Assembly (NCBI RefSeq): GCF_001640805.2
Contig: NC_066851.1
Location: 3,956,196-4,020,195, forward strand
Origin: Lates calcarifer
Lineage: Eukaryota; Chordata; Actinopteri; Centropomidae
Length of the DNA stretch: 64,000 nt
Reading direction: 5' to 3'
The first letter of the stretch is position 1, and each line of letters begins with the position of its first letter. The notes beneath the pieces are model-generated. The model was not told the DNA's origin, ran no database searches, and saw only the letters and a program-made list of their open reading frames with translations. Below are positions 13,401-25,040 of the stretch, piece by piece. The position numbers were made by a program, and so were the translations under genes.

Positions 13401-16400
13401 CAGGCAGCATGCTGGCTTACTGTATCTGTGCAGAGTTTCTGGCGCAGAGCGAAGGCGTCTGGGAGTAATTAGCTGTGAGGGTATAATTCTATACCAGACA
13501 CAATGTTGCATCTGTTAAAAGTCCCCCCCCCCCCAAATCCCAATCCTCAGTCACAAGTGGTCACCCCACCTCTCACGCTTTACTAGCGCTTTCATTTATG
13601 AGTACATGTCAAAAAAGTGAAGCTGGTGTGGTTTACAGATTTGTTTTTGCAGCAGGAGGCAACCATATTTTTGTGCCGTGAATTACACTTTGATAGCCTA
13701 CATACACAGTGCCAAATCTCTGAATAGAAGTGTTTAAACTGGGCCTCCTGTAATGTAACATGAACAGTACATTTGCTGCTAGCTGTCAGACTCTCTACAA
13801 TCTACAATGAAGGACAAATAGTTCATGTGCACAGAGGCACCCTAAAAACTGCAAAGACAGTTAGGGGCACATCCAGTGCCTGCACACCAATGCTCAGTCA
13901 CTGCAGAGGAATTTAGATCAAGAGTCTGATTTATATATTTTAATAACTTGTTTTGTTTTTGGCAGCTTGGACAAAGAATGGAAATGTTTAAGTTTTGGAT
14001 GCTGAAATTTCACCTTGTTCTCTTTCAGCCTCATCCTTTCTGTAAGATTCCTATAGAGTATGATATGGTTGATTTCATACACATTTTGACATGTTTATTT
14101 GAGGTTTAGTTAAAATATGTCTTTACTATTTATTCTATTTTATCTTAAGAGATAGATGATGACAGATTCTTCCATTTTTCTTTCTATCAAGCAATGACCT
14201 TAAGTCAACTTTTGTAGAACAAGTCCTGGCCACAGGGGTTCAGTGTGCAGTGTGCAGCTTGTTGATGGGTGGTTGCAACAGGCTGTGGTCTGTTTCTCTC
14301 ACACAGAAGTGAGGCTGTTCTCTGCTGTGAGGAACCTGAGTTGGAAAGGAACTGCAGCATGGCAGGAATGCCTGGGTATGCTAGAAACCATTTGCATCAG
14401 ATCAGCTTTACCCAACTGTGAAGCAGTCTGTGATATGATCTGAATGTACATGTGCTGACACCTCATCCCAGGAATCTTAATATTTCCAGGGTTTACTTTC
14501 TCTTTCTGTTCTTTGAGCCACTCTTGCACCTTACACTGTCTAAACAGAATGTGTAATGTAAGCAACACATTAGCAGAGCACTAGCAGCAGCTTTGTTTTG
14601 CCATGTGTGTCTCCAAAGGATGTACTCAGAAAACCACGTTAACTTATACATCATCTGTGTTTTAGAACTGATTGGAGCCCAATGTAGAGTCACTGTAACA
14701 TAGGTAAAGCAGACAGTAATAGACTTGGAGCCTACATTAAGTTTCCTGTGATTACTGGTGTGTACTGTGAGTGAAATGTGAGCCGTTACGTGGCCTTGTA
14801 GATATCTGGATTAATTAAAATAGAAGTCTATCTGATCCGTCAGTTACAAGCGTGAGATGAACGACTTGAAAAACACAGCTGAAAGACTTTATGTGTACAC
14901 ACGCTGCTAGCGTGGTGATTGTGTTGAATCTATGAATCTATACTTGCACTAATTGACTGGAAAAACCAACATCTTTTGGTCATGTGTCACACCTCTTCCT
15001 CCTTTTCCAATGGGATCTATCAAACAAAACAGTGCCGGACACTTTGCATTCTTGCACCACTACTCCTCCTTTTTCCTCCTCCTCAATCTGTCCCTATAGT
15101 CTAATTTCCTCCCAGTCTCACCACACACACCCACTCACCTCAAATTTAAAAAAAGAGTTATGCAATCTTGTGGTTAATTAAAATCTCATAAACCCCAGAT
15201 ACTTTATTATACAATAGACACCTCAAGTTCTGTTCTCGCAGTTCTGGACAATATATCATTGTTAGCTTGGCTTTTGTGCACTCACGCCATTGTAGTGTTG
15301 TTGGAAACAGTAGCTTGGTGCTTTGACTACCTGATTAGACTTGCGTGTTTCCATCACTGGTATAAATTAAGAGGCAATTTAAGACTCAGTTTCACCATGC
15401 ATTATTCTGACTCTATGGAGAGGAGCTTGTGACCACAGTAAAGATGGTGTTTTGCATTAACCGTGCATGATGACTGGTTGATCGGTTCTTCAATCATATC
15501 AGGGCTGAACACACAGGGAGCAGATGTTCATATAAGATTGCCTCTTTAATGTCTTGAAGAATTATTTCCCCATCATTGGGAATGATTTAGCACTGGGGGG
15601 TAATGGAGGTTGAGAGTATCCTAATAAGTCTTCACTTGCCGACAGATCCCTCCCTCCCTACCTCTCCTTGCTTCCCAATCTTGGTCCCCTTTACCCTCTA
15701 CCCTCCCTCGCCCCCCAGACATCTAACTCAATGCAACGGTTGTTTCTGTCCCCTGTCTCCATGCAGTCACAGGCAATTAGCTCCCGTCAAAATAGGCTGC
15801 AGGACAGAGGGTTAAGACTCAGGCATCCAAACCCCTTTCTCTTGCCCCCCTATACTTGGCCAGTATTACCCTGGGCTACTGAGGAAGGGCCAGATAGGTT
15901 TTGTATGTAGATGGAAGAAAAAGAAGGGGGGGGGTCCACTCGAGATCTGTGCGCGTGCTACTTCACTGAACACAAAGCAGCTCTTTCACTTGGGATCTGG
16001 AACACATATGGAATCGTTTATCAAATCTCCAGTGCGTCAGTCCCCCTGTATTCTCTCGGCTGCAGGTTTCCCCTCACCTCCACATTTCAGATTTATTTTA
16101 CATCTGATTTGATGCTGAAAAGCTGAACCTGGAGATGGTCCTCCATCATACCATAAATACACCTAGAGGTGTACTCATTTAAGTACCTGGAAAAAGTTCT
16201 CTCAATTCCTGGTGTTCATGTTGGCCTGTTTTCACCATCCAATGGGCATGACAGACCGCAGTGACTTTAGTTTTTGAACCTCAAAGGTTGAGTTGAGGAT
16301 GAATTCACTGATACTTTCATCATGGGATAAAATTCATTGCAGTTGCTACGCTGTGGAACAATTTCACTGTGGGTTATGTGACCTTAATTCAAGAGATGAA

Positions 16401-18721
16401 TTTAGTAGATTTTCTAGCCTTTCCTTGAATGAATTAGTGTCCACACAAATTATAGGAACACTATTTTAACAGTAACACAATGCCAGCGTGACATCATCTT
16501 CAAGGATTGGCCTCTAAACTGCACAGCTGGGTGTAGATAACGGAGCAGCTTGGATGTTTATTTTTTCCCCTTCTGCATTCCAGCTTCTTATTTATAATGG
16601 CTATGATATCCAGCTCGGGGGGTTACTTCTATAAAAGGAAGTTTGAAGACTTTTGCCGACCCTCTCAAAAGGAGGCTTGCATGCCACATTTTCTCAAGAT
16701 GTAACCTTTAGATTTCCAGTAGAAGGACATCAATCACACAGCAAAAGAGTGAGTGAGTCTGGCTTGGGTCAAAGACATGATACTTGATTGAATACTTCAG
16801 TGCAGACAGTGCAGAATCCAAACACAAACCCATCATCTCCCTCAGCAGGGTTCTGCTGTTGTATTAACCAGGTGTATCCTCAAAGGACTGACGGTTCTGG
16901 CATTTAAAGTTTTTGGTTTTCTGCTCTCTTAATAGTCAAAAACTGCAGTAAGGAATTGTGAAAAGAAGCTGTTTTAAATGACTGATAGATGCAGCTGTGT
17001 ATCAGACCTATGTTTTTCTTGAGAATAGACTCCGCACATAGTTAACTGTGGCGAAAGGTGACCTTTGACCTGTGACCTTATTGAACTGCCTGTCTGGCCC
17101 TTTAGGAAATAGATTTTGTTTACAAAAGAGCTTACCATTATGTGCTTTAGATTGAATTATCTTGACATGTTGGGTTGGGTAGCTAATGGCATTCAATATT
17201 TAAGGCTGCAGTCATGTGGCTTTGTTTTGACAAAGTTCACCCAGTTCCTCTTTAACCTGAGAATTTCCCTTGCTTGCAGACTGAGGAGAATAGGTCTCAA
17301 TTGCCAAACTGATGACAAATCACTTGGTCTTTATTGTCAGCCCTTGAGTTTTTATCTTGCATTGTTGGTTTCCCAGGATCAAATCCTCTGTAAATTAGCC
17401 TAAACTCTTCAACACTAACAATCCAGATGTCCTCAGTGGCCTAACACCCTGTTTAATGCCTAGCAGATGGTATTTGTAGTGGTGGATTGTGCTGAAAACA
17501 GATTACCTTAATGAGGTCATTTACCAATGAACTGTGTGGGTCTGACCAAATGATGTGGTGGCAACCCATAACAGCCTTCTGGGTTCCTAAAATTGACTTA
17601 AGGTTACTTACAGATTAAACATGCATGGACGAATGTTGAGTCCTGATTTGGACCACTTCACAGAACAGTGTTTGTCCACAGAGTGCATTCACCATGAGGG
17701 GCCTCTTCACAAGAGATATGGCATGGCAAATACTTCTTTGGGCTGTGTTATTGTAACTATCAAATCTTCCTCCTCTTTCCCTCCCTCCCTCTCTCTCCTT
17801 GGTGGACAAGGGTCTCTTTTGCTGCCCTGTGCAGCTCTGTTTGTATGTTTGATTGTGGGAAAATTTCTCAACTGTCCGTGAGAGTCCCCCGCTCTCTGGA
17901 CTGGCTTTTCCCTTGGGGTCCTCCAGGCTCAGAGAGGCTGAGCCCCACCACTGCTCTGGGGCCCTTCTCCTCACAGCAACCCCTATTGGTAGCAAAATCC
18001 CTCTGTCCTGTCTTTGAGTCCGCTTCCCTAATAGTTAGGAACAAAAGCACAGTTTATCTTTCAGAAGGGGAGGTGTTTCAGACTTTTCAGTGCACCGATA
18101 AAGAAGCCTGGCAAAAAGCGCTCTCCACCAATAAGTCACTTCAGATGGGGGGACTGAGATCGAGACATGGATCTTGATGTGACGCAGACTTTTGAGAATG
18201 GCCAGACTATGGTGGGTTTACTTTGGCTACCCTTGTAGAATATGTTGTGGCTCCAAAGCTGGATGTTGAACCTGAGATAGGTTAAATTCATAGCTTTGAG
18301 TTTGCAGTTTTGTTAATGAGACTTGTTCTGGTTCAAGTAGAGTATATAACAGTTGGATGAGGAAATTACCTCATTAAACTAAGTTTGCGGCTTTGTATAT
18401 TAGGGTGTGAATTCCAGTTTCCCCTTTAATGCATTCAGTTGCCATTGGCATTGATTTGCTTCCATTTTCACATTTGGAAACTAGTATTGTTTTATTTTCG
18501 CATCTGTTTCATGGAATTACCCTGAAATACAGGTTTTGTGTCATTCCCATAGTGCAGTCAACAGTACAGTGTGTGACACCACTGTTTACTCTAAAGTGCA
18601 CAATATCTCACTTATGTTTGACTCTATACTGACCAGCAAATAAATAGTCTGTATTTCTTTACTAAAGATGAGACAGTTTGTCAGATAACCAGGCCTTCCA
18701 CCTCCATCCTCAGTTGAGTTT
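10460..18721 (+). other. putative daam2 5'-UTR intron, first part
   Basis: No coding exon, RNA gene or intact mobile element was recognised. Low-complexity items are an A/AAG-rich run at 11167-11210, a 12-base C run at 13523-13534 and a T-rich stretch near 10721. Its status as intron depends on the candidate first exon being real; otherwise it is intergenic. Confidence 0.45.
12657..12681. repeat. (TG)n microsatellite
   Basis: About 12 TG units. A further short GT-rich run lies at 12730-12740. Confidence 0.97.
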
Positions 18722-19732
18722 AAGCAACTGTAATTCATTTTAGTGGTGTGACATTGCATTTTTGCCCATCAATCTACATTCAGTAATCCATAATGAAAAA
18801 GTGAAAATGAAATCTGTGATTTACACATGTTTACACCCTGGATTCCACCTTTGGCAAACTGAATTGATTGGACATAGTTCAGATGTGTATGTTAAGTCCC
18901 ACAATTTACATTGTATGTCAGGACAAAAACCAAGCCATGAAATCCAGGGGACTCTGTGTAGACCTTTGCAATAAAATTTGGTTTGGGGGGCAGGGAGGGC
19001 ATATATCAGAGTCAGGTTTTAAAACCATTTCTAAAGCTCTGAGTGTTCCCAGGTGCTCAGTGGCATCAGTAATCGTGAAATCTAAGATGTTTCAAACCAC
19101 TAAGAGTTGGCCATCTGGCCAAACTGAATAACTGGATGCAAATGGCCTTGGTCAGAGAGGTGACCAAGAACCAAACAGTCACTCTAACAGAGGTTTTTCT
19201 GCAGACATGGGAAAACACGCTGGAAAGGTGACCATTTCAGCAGCATTCCATCAATCAGGCCTTTATGGTAGAGTGGTTAGGCACTTTGAGTAAAAGCCAT
19301 ATGACAGCCTGCTTGGAGTTTGCCAAATAGCATTTAAAGGACTCTGCAAGCATGAGGAAAAAGATTTTCTGGTCTGATGAGACAAAAATTGAACTCTTTG
19401 GGCAAAACTCCAAACACTAAGTCTGGCGAACACCAGGCACTGGTGGTGTCAGCATCATGCTATGGTGTTTGATATCAGTGGCAGGGATAGAGAGACAGGT
19501 CAGAACTGCTGCTCCTGCTTCAGAATGGGACCTGAGACTTTTCAGCCTCTATAAAGCATACTTCTATAAATGAGAGATTTCAGGTTTTGATTTTTTTTAT
19601 AAACTTCTGAAAATTTCTCTTAAAATGTTTTATTATTATTGTTCTTATGGATTATTGAGTGAATTATGTGAATTATTAATGTACAAACTGTGCAAATGTG
19701 AAGGAGTCTGAATATTATCTGAAGCAACTGTA
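18722..19732 (+). mobile_element. degraded Tc1/mariner element
   Basis: The interior encodes pieces of a Tc1-type transposase. Around 18990-19075 the frame reads GGHISESGFKTISKALSVPR, resembling the helix-turn-helix region (G.S...IS..L.VP). Around 19360-19470 the frame reads KKIFWSDETKIELFGQN, a stop, then VWRTPG and GGVSIMLW, matching the catalytic SDE block and following conserved motifs. The element is about 1 kb, short for the family, so the C-terminal transposase region is largely missing. Imperfect inverted sequences lie near the ends (ATTCAGTAATCCATAA at 18779 against TTATGGATTATTGAGT at 19645). It sits in a putative intron and cannot encode active transposase. Confidence 0.88.
18985..19480 (+). 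pseudogene. Tc1-like transposase pseudogene
   Basis: These are remnants of a DDE transposase that once moved Tc1/mariner DNA by cut-and-paste at TA sites. The readable parts are not in one continuous frame. An in-frame TAA at 19418-19420 interrupts the block after the SDET motif. The last catalytic region is not recognisable. Confidence 0.85.
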
Positions 19733-22700
19733 TGCATCTCATTCACCTCTTGCTTTCACCTGTAATCCATCATACTATTCCAGATTTATCCTGAACCGCA
19801 GAGTTTGGAAGCCACGCAACCATAAATTGTTTGACCTGAAGAACAAAAAATGGCTTAAACCTACAATATCAGACAAAACCTCCCCAGTGATCTCGCTTTG
19901 TTTAAACCCAAAGGCCATTACTAAACAGTAAAACATTTTATAAGCTCAACACCGTCATAATTCTTGCAGAGACTTTTGGATTACTAATTTTGGCATCTCT
20001 GTTCTTCTCATGCATTTCTTTGCAGTCATGTCATGACTTTATGGTGCTGTTCAAAGCTTGTAAGGAGAATAGAAAGCTGTGACAGGCACTTTTACTGTGT
20101 TCTACAGGCTCTCTCCCAGGCTCTAATGCATCATCTGAACTAACTGCCATTTCATTGTGTTTGAGCTTTGAGATGGATGAGTGAGTGCAGTTAGGTATCC
20201 AGGAACAATGACAAATGGTTATGTCTTTTTGCTATCAAGTAACTAAACAGACAAACGCCATCTGAACAGTGGACCTGAGCCATAGATCCTTCATCCCCAG
20301 CAAGTTCTTTTCAAAAACTCCCTTTCACCAAGTGACAAACCGCGTGGTTGGCAACAACTAAAGCATTCAGAGGCTGTATGAATAGGGGTCTGTCTCTGGA
20401 GAGGCTTGTTGAAATGGGGCCTTTTGCTTTTATCCCCCCGGAGAGGCAAATTGATCTTGCACAGGTTTGCACTGGCAGTGAACTTCAAATGGACTGTTGA
20501 AAGGCAAGGTGTTTATTTGTGCTGCATTATAAACTCTGTCCTTTTTCCAGATTTAGCATCCTGTGGGTGTTCTCCTTCATCTGTAAGCACTACCAGGCCA
20601 TCCCTTCTCCCCTCCACCTCTGTTATTTTTACCTCTGTTATGTAACAGTAACCCAAACTTTCCCTCTTGACCTGCTCTTTGCTGTTTTCTGTGTGTCCAC
20701 CATGACTGTCAAAAAGTCTCTCTCCTCATCTGCTCTCTGTGATCAATACTGATGTAAAATGCAGGTACTCATGTAGATTCTAGGTTTTTCTGTTTAAAGT
20801 TTCGCAGATGGAGAGGAGGTGGGGAGGAGGACTGTTAAAACAGCCGTCATCCTCCTCTGTCATGCACTCCATCACTCCCTTGTGGTAAATATCACATGTG
20901 GACATCAGGTGACTCCCTTAGTGTTGTTCCCTTGGTTACTAAAATACTACAACCCCCATCCTCCTCCTCTTCCTCTTTTGCATCATTCACCAGCCTCTCA
21001 GAGCAGTGTGCTGTTTTTCTTCTCCTTCCACTTGTATAAACCAGAAGACTATCTGCCATCAGCATTCAGGAAGTGTGGGGGTAAACAACTGACAGGAGCT
21101 AACAGGCGAAACTCAATGACCCAACAATGTCCTAGCAACCATGGAGAGTAGGTTATTTTTGGGTTGAGGCTGTATCTGTGTGAATTGTGTTTATAAGAGT
21201 TTATATTTGTGTGTCAGGGCAAACTTGTTTGTGCACTTGTGAAATTGCATGGGTTGGAAGCATTTCAAGTATCATCACTGACTCTGCCAGATGGCATGTG
21301 ATGCAAGTTCTTTCCAATTGTGCCATTGACTAATTAGTCATTTAGTGTGTATGCACTCCCATGCTTGAAGTTAGTATGGTTATTTAGTTCTGTGCTCCTC
21401 TCCACAAATGCACTGTTGGCAGTGGTTGCTGTGGCCAGTTTTGACAGTTGAAGGATAAGGGCTTTCACTTTTTCAAGAAGTGACTATGTGACAGAAATAC
21501 AGATGTAGAACGCTCTGCAAAATATCTGCATGCACATGTGTGTTGAAAGGTCCACCCTGTCAGCAATGGAGTGATGGAGAGATAACCCATGAGCCACTGA
21601 TCGGTGTGCCAGACCATCTTTTTCTTTCAGGCAAACACTGACTGCAGGAATTGGCATTCTCTCTCTCTCTCTCTCTCCCTCTCTTTTCAACAGCTTGGCT
21701 GGGCTTCTCATTTTCATGCAGTATCAGAGACTGTAATATTTCTTCAGGCGGTGATCCATCAAGAAAATGGCTTCTTAAAGTCCAGTCGTCCTCCATCTTC
21801 ACAATTCAACCCCCTTTCTTTACCCCCTACTGTCACATTGTCCAGCAGCCGGAGGGATTAGCTGTGCCATGTAGTGTGAGGCTGAAAGATATTGTGATCA
21901 TTAGGGGCGGGGGGAGGGCGGCACGCAGTGGCAGTGATATTACCGGACTGTAACCATGCCCTTGACCACATCTACTGGGATTGACGCTAGCGGTGGGGGG
22001 TGGATTAGAGGGATTAGGCAGACAGACTGGACCCTTGGTGCAGACATAAATGCTGCTATATCAACCCATACACCCAGCCACAACCCCACCCTGCTGCGCT
22101 GACAAACAAAATCCCTAAAACGTACAATTAACTGCTCGAGTGATTAGAGCTATTACAATGGCACAGAGATCAGCTTTAATATGGAAAGAATATGGATGTC
22201 ATAGTGCTGAGAATGAAGTGGCTGTGGGATATCAAGAGGCAGAGGGAGTGACAGAAGTTGAGCTGTGTATATCAACTTAAAGGTCTTGATGAAATATTGT
22301 TGGAGTAACGACTCAAATCCAATTAGTCAATGAGAATTAAATGAGATTTTCCAATAGACTTGAGTGGGTGGGTGTATGCCTTTTGGACCTCCTGTTAAGT
22401 CAATTAAAAGGCAAAGGACTGGCCTAACCACCAGCAAAGTATTGCAGTGATTGAGAGCAATCTGTAACGCAGGGAAAGCATGATGTGTACTGCTATAGTT
22501 CCAGATTTGAAGATGAAAGCACGAGGATGTTTAATGTATTTCAATCACTGAACCAGAGAGAAAATCACATTTTCTCTTGTTTATAAATCTGCTTCAGCAC
22601 CTTCTCTCTCTCTCGCTCTTTCTCACTCTTTTCCTTTCTTGGATCACCACCACTCTTGTGCTGCGCCCTGATTTGCTGCCAGGTTGCCTTGGCGACGGGC

Positions 22701-24869
22701 CGCAGTACATAAACCGGGCGATGTTTGGGGAACGCTGTGCCGCGAGGCAGGAAATCTCGTGCATTCTTTATCTCTCACCCTTTGGATGGTGCTCCTGCCG
22801 TCCTCAGTAGGGAGCAGGAGCCACATAAGCACATGGAGGCTTTATTTTTCTATCCGGTCCATTTTCCACCTTTTTTAGCCAGAGATAAACAAAATCTTTG
22901 AGGTCTAAGCAACCCACACTTCTTTCGCAAGTATTGGTTTGAAAATGAAAGGCGCAAAAAAGAATGGGAATGGCAGAAAGGAGCAGTAATGCTATGGAAA
23001 TACTGAAATATGATAAATTTCAAGGAATTTTCTCAACAATGAATGAATTTTCCATTCATCATCTGCAGAAATCAGAAGTGTCATGCATCACAAGACCAGA
23101 GTCACTGCTGCGTGAGTACACGTCCTCCACTTCCACTGTATATAAATGTATACACTCACATAGCACGCATGAATGAAAACACTCACACACACCCTACCCG
23201 TCATTACCCTGCCTTCCTGACATTCCATCCAAGAACTTGAGGAAGAGGAAAGGGATCTGCTGATCGGAGGCGCGCTGGCAGGGCCCTTGAAACAGAATGG
23301 AGGAAAGGAGCCCTGCTGTGATTCATTTGTGTGTCGCATACATTTTAACACACACACACACACACATACACGCAAATTCTCTTAGAACACAGTTGACAGA
23401 GTATTAAAACAGATGCTGATCATAAATCTGTCTCAGGCTTTTGGCTACTGGTCAGTGGTGTGCAGTACATTTCCCAGACTTATCTTCTCTTCCCTTTTTT
23501 TCATTAGATTTCACTTCTACTTGAAAACTTCAAATGTAATGGTATATCAATTGTCAGAACTGAAGTGTATTTTTAGCTGTGGTATTCGAGTTTGGATGAA
23601 CAGTTGCTGACACCTCTCCAGCTTGGCTCGGCTTGCTTTTTTCACTGTTGTCTCCGGTAAAACTAGAACACTAGGCCAAAGCTGAGTAAGCCATTTTGGC
23701 TCCCCTAGGGAACAGTGCCACTCTAATAGGAGGCTGTTGACAGTGGAAGAGCATGAAGTGGCTGTTGAGTCCTTTTTCCTGTTCTCTCATCGATCTGCTC
23801 CCTTCTTTCAACCCAGTCACAATCAATGCTCATGATTATTGAAATGGCTGCTTTGGGCTTTAAAAAGAAAGAGATGAAGTTGTGAGGCAAGGTCAGTGAG
23901 TTCTTCCTCATATCACACCCTGCATCTTGGAGGGCAGGCATATTAACTCCGTGCCACAGTGACCATTGTGGTCATAATAACGCCGGTTCTCACTACAGTT
24001 CTCCAGTCTCGGGAGGTAAAAAAAAAAAAAAAAAAAAGTTAGACTCATTGTTCTACGAAGGAAACTAAGATGCAGGGAGAGGAAAGGCTGCAGGGGGAAA
24101 AAAATGCTGACCCACATTTTTGTTGCAGCGTGCAATGGGACAACAATTCGAGGCCCAACCTGACCATTTAACTTAAATAGCATGTAATCGGAACAATGTG
24201 TGTTGATTGTACGCCGCCAGAGCAGATGTGATTAACCCAGATTTGTACTACAGGGTCAAGGTTTTTTTTTTTTTTTTTTCCGAGCAGGTTTTCATCCTGT
24301 TTAGACCAACAAATGGGACAGCTGCTTTTTGTGTGACAACTTTCTTCGCCTATAACCTGCGCTCGTATTTCTGCAACGCAATGCATTTTTGAGGCATGGG
24401 TAAGGAAACATCTGCACTGCATTTAAATAAGTACAGTATATAGTGACTAAGTGATGCCTATAGTTTTGGCTTCGATGATGCTGGATGCTACACATGACTG
24501 CAGTTAGAATGTCCCTGAGGAAACAGCGCTCACTGAGTTCAGTAAAGGTCATATTATTGAGTACTCCTGATTGGCAGCCATTGCAGCTGTGTGTGTTTGG
24601 GTGTTGTAGTTGTGAGGACCAGATTTCGGCAGAGCTAAAACTGAAGGCAGTTTGTTACTTCTCAAGTCTCTGTAAGAAGTAGTTTGCACAAAGTGTTGTC
24701 TGACCACATGTGGTGTGAAGGTAAAAGTGTCAGTAGGGAATCCTGTCTCCCAGAACCTAAATGTACTAGTGCAGTGTCCATTCAAACTGGACCACAAACT
24801 CAAAAGGACTGGTGTAACTGCATATATTAAAAATCTATCCCCTATGTCTCACAGTGAAATTAATCTATA
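19733..24869 (+). other. putative daam2 5'-UTR intron, second part
   Basis: No gene was recognised. Low-complexity tracts are TC repeats at 21658-21685 and 22602-22616, a CA run at 23350-23367, an A run at about 24019-24037 and a T run at about 24261-24279. The stretch 22120-22360 is repeat-free and AT-rich with several ATTA cores, and could hold regulatory sequence. This is not testable here. Confidence 0.5.
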
Positions 24870-25040
24870 TTCACTTGCCAGTTTATTAGGTACACCCTGA
24901 TACAACTAATGCAGTATAATATAACAGGCCTGCAATTAATAAGGATTTAGTTATTTGTCATTTTTGAGGCTGTAATTTGTGGAGTTGTTAAACTGTATAT
25001 ACTGAGAGGTGTTCCTAATATTTTTTCTATCCCATTTATA
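24870..25040. mobile_element. short non-autonomous element with terminal inverted repeats (MITE-like)
   Basis: The left end carries TTTATTAGGTACACC (24882-24896). The right end carries GGTGTTCCTAATAT (25009-25022), whose complement is ATATTAGGAACACC, so the ends form imperfect inverted repeats. By recall, a 'cactttattaggtacacc' end is widespread in teleost genomes. No coding capacity. The family name is not certain and the outer borders are approximate. Confidence 0.65.

Noticed and set aside
17845..18177. 110-codon forward ORF
   Set aside because: No known domain and no plausible splice borders. The overlapping reverse frame is equally open.
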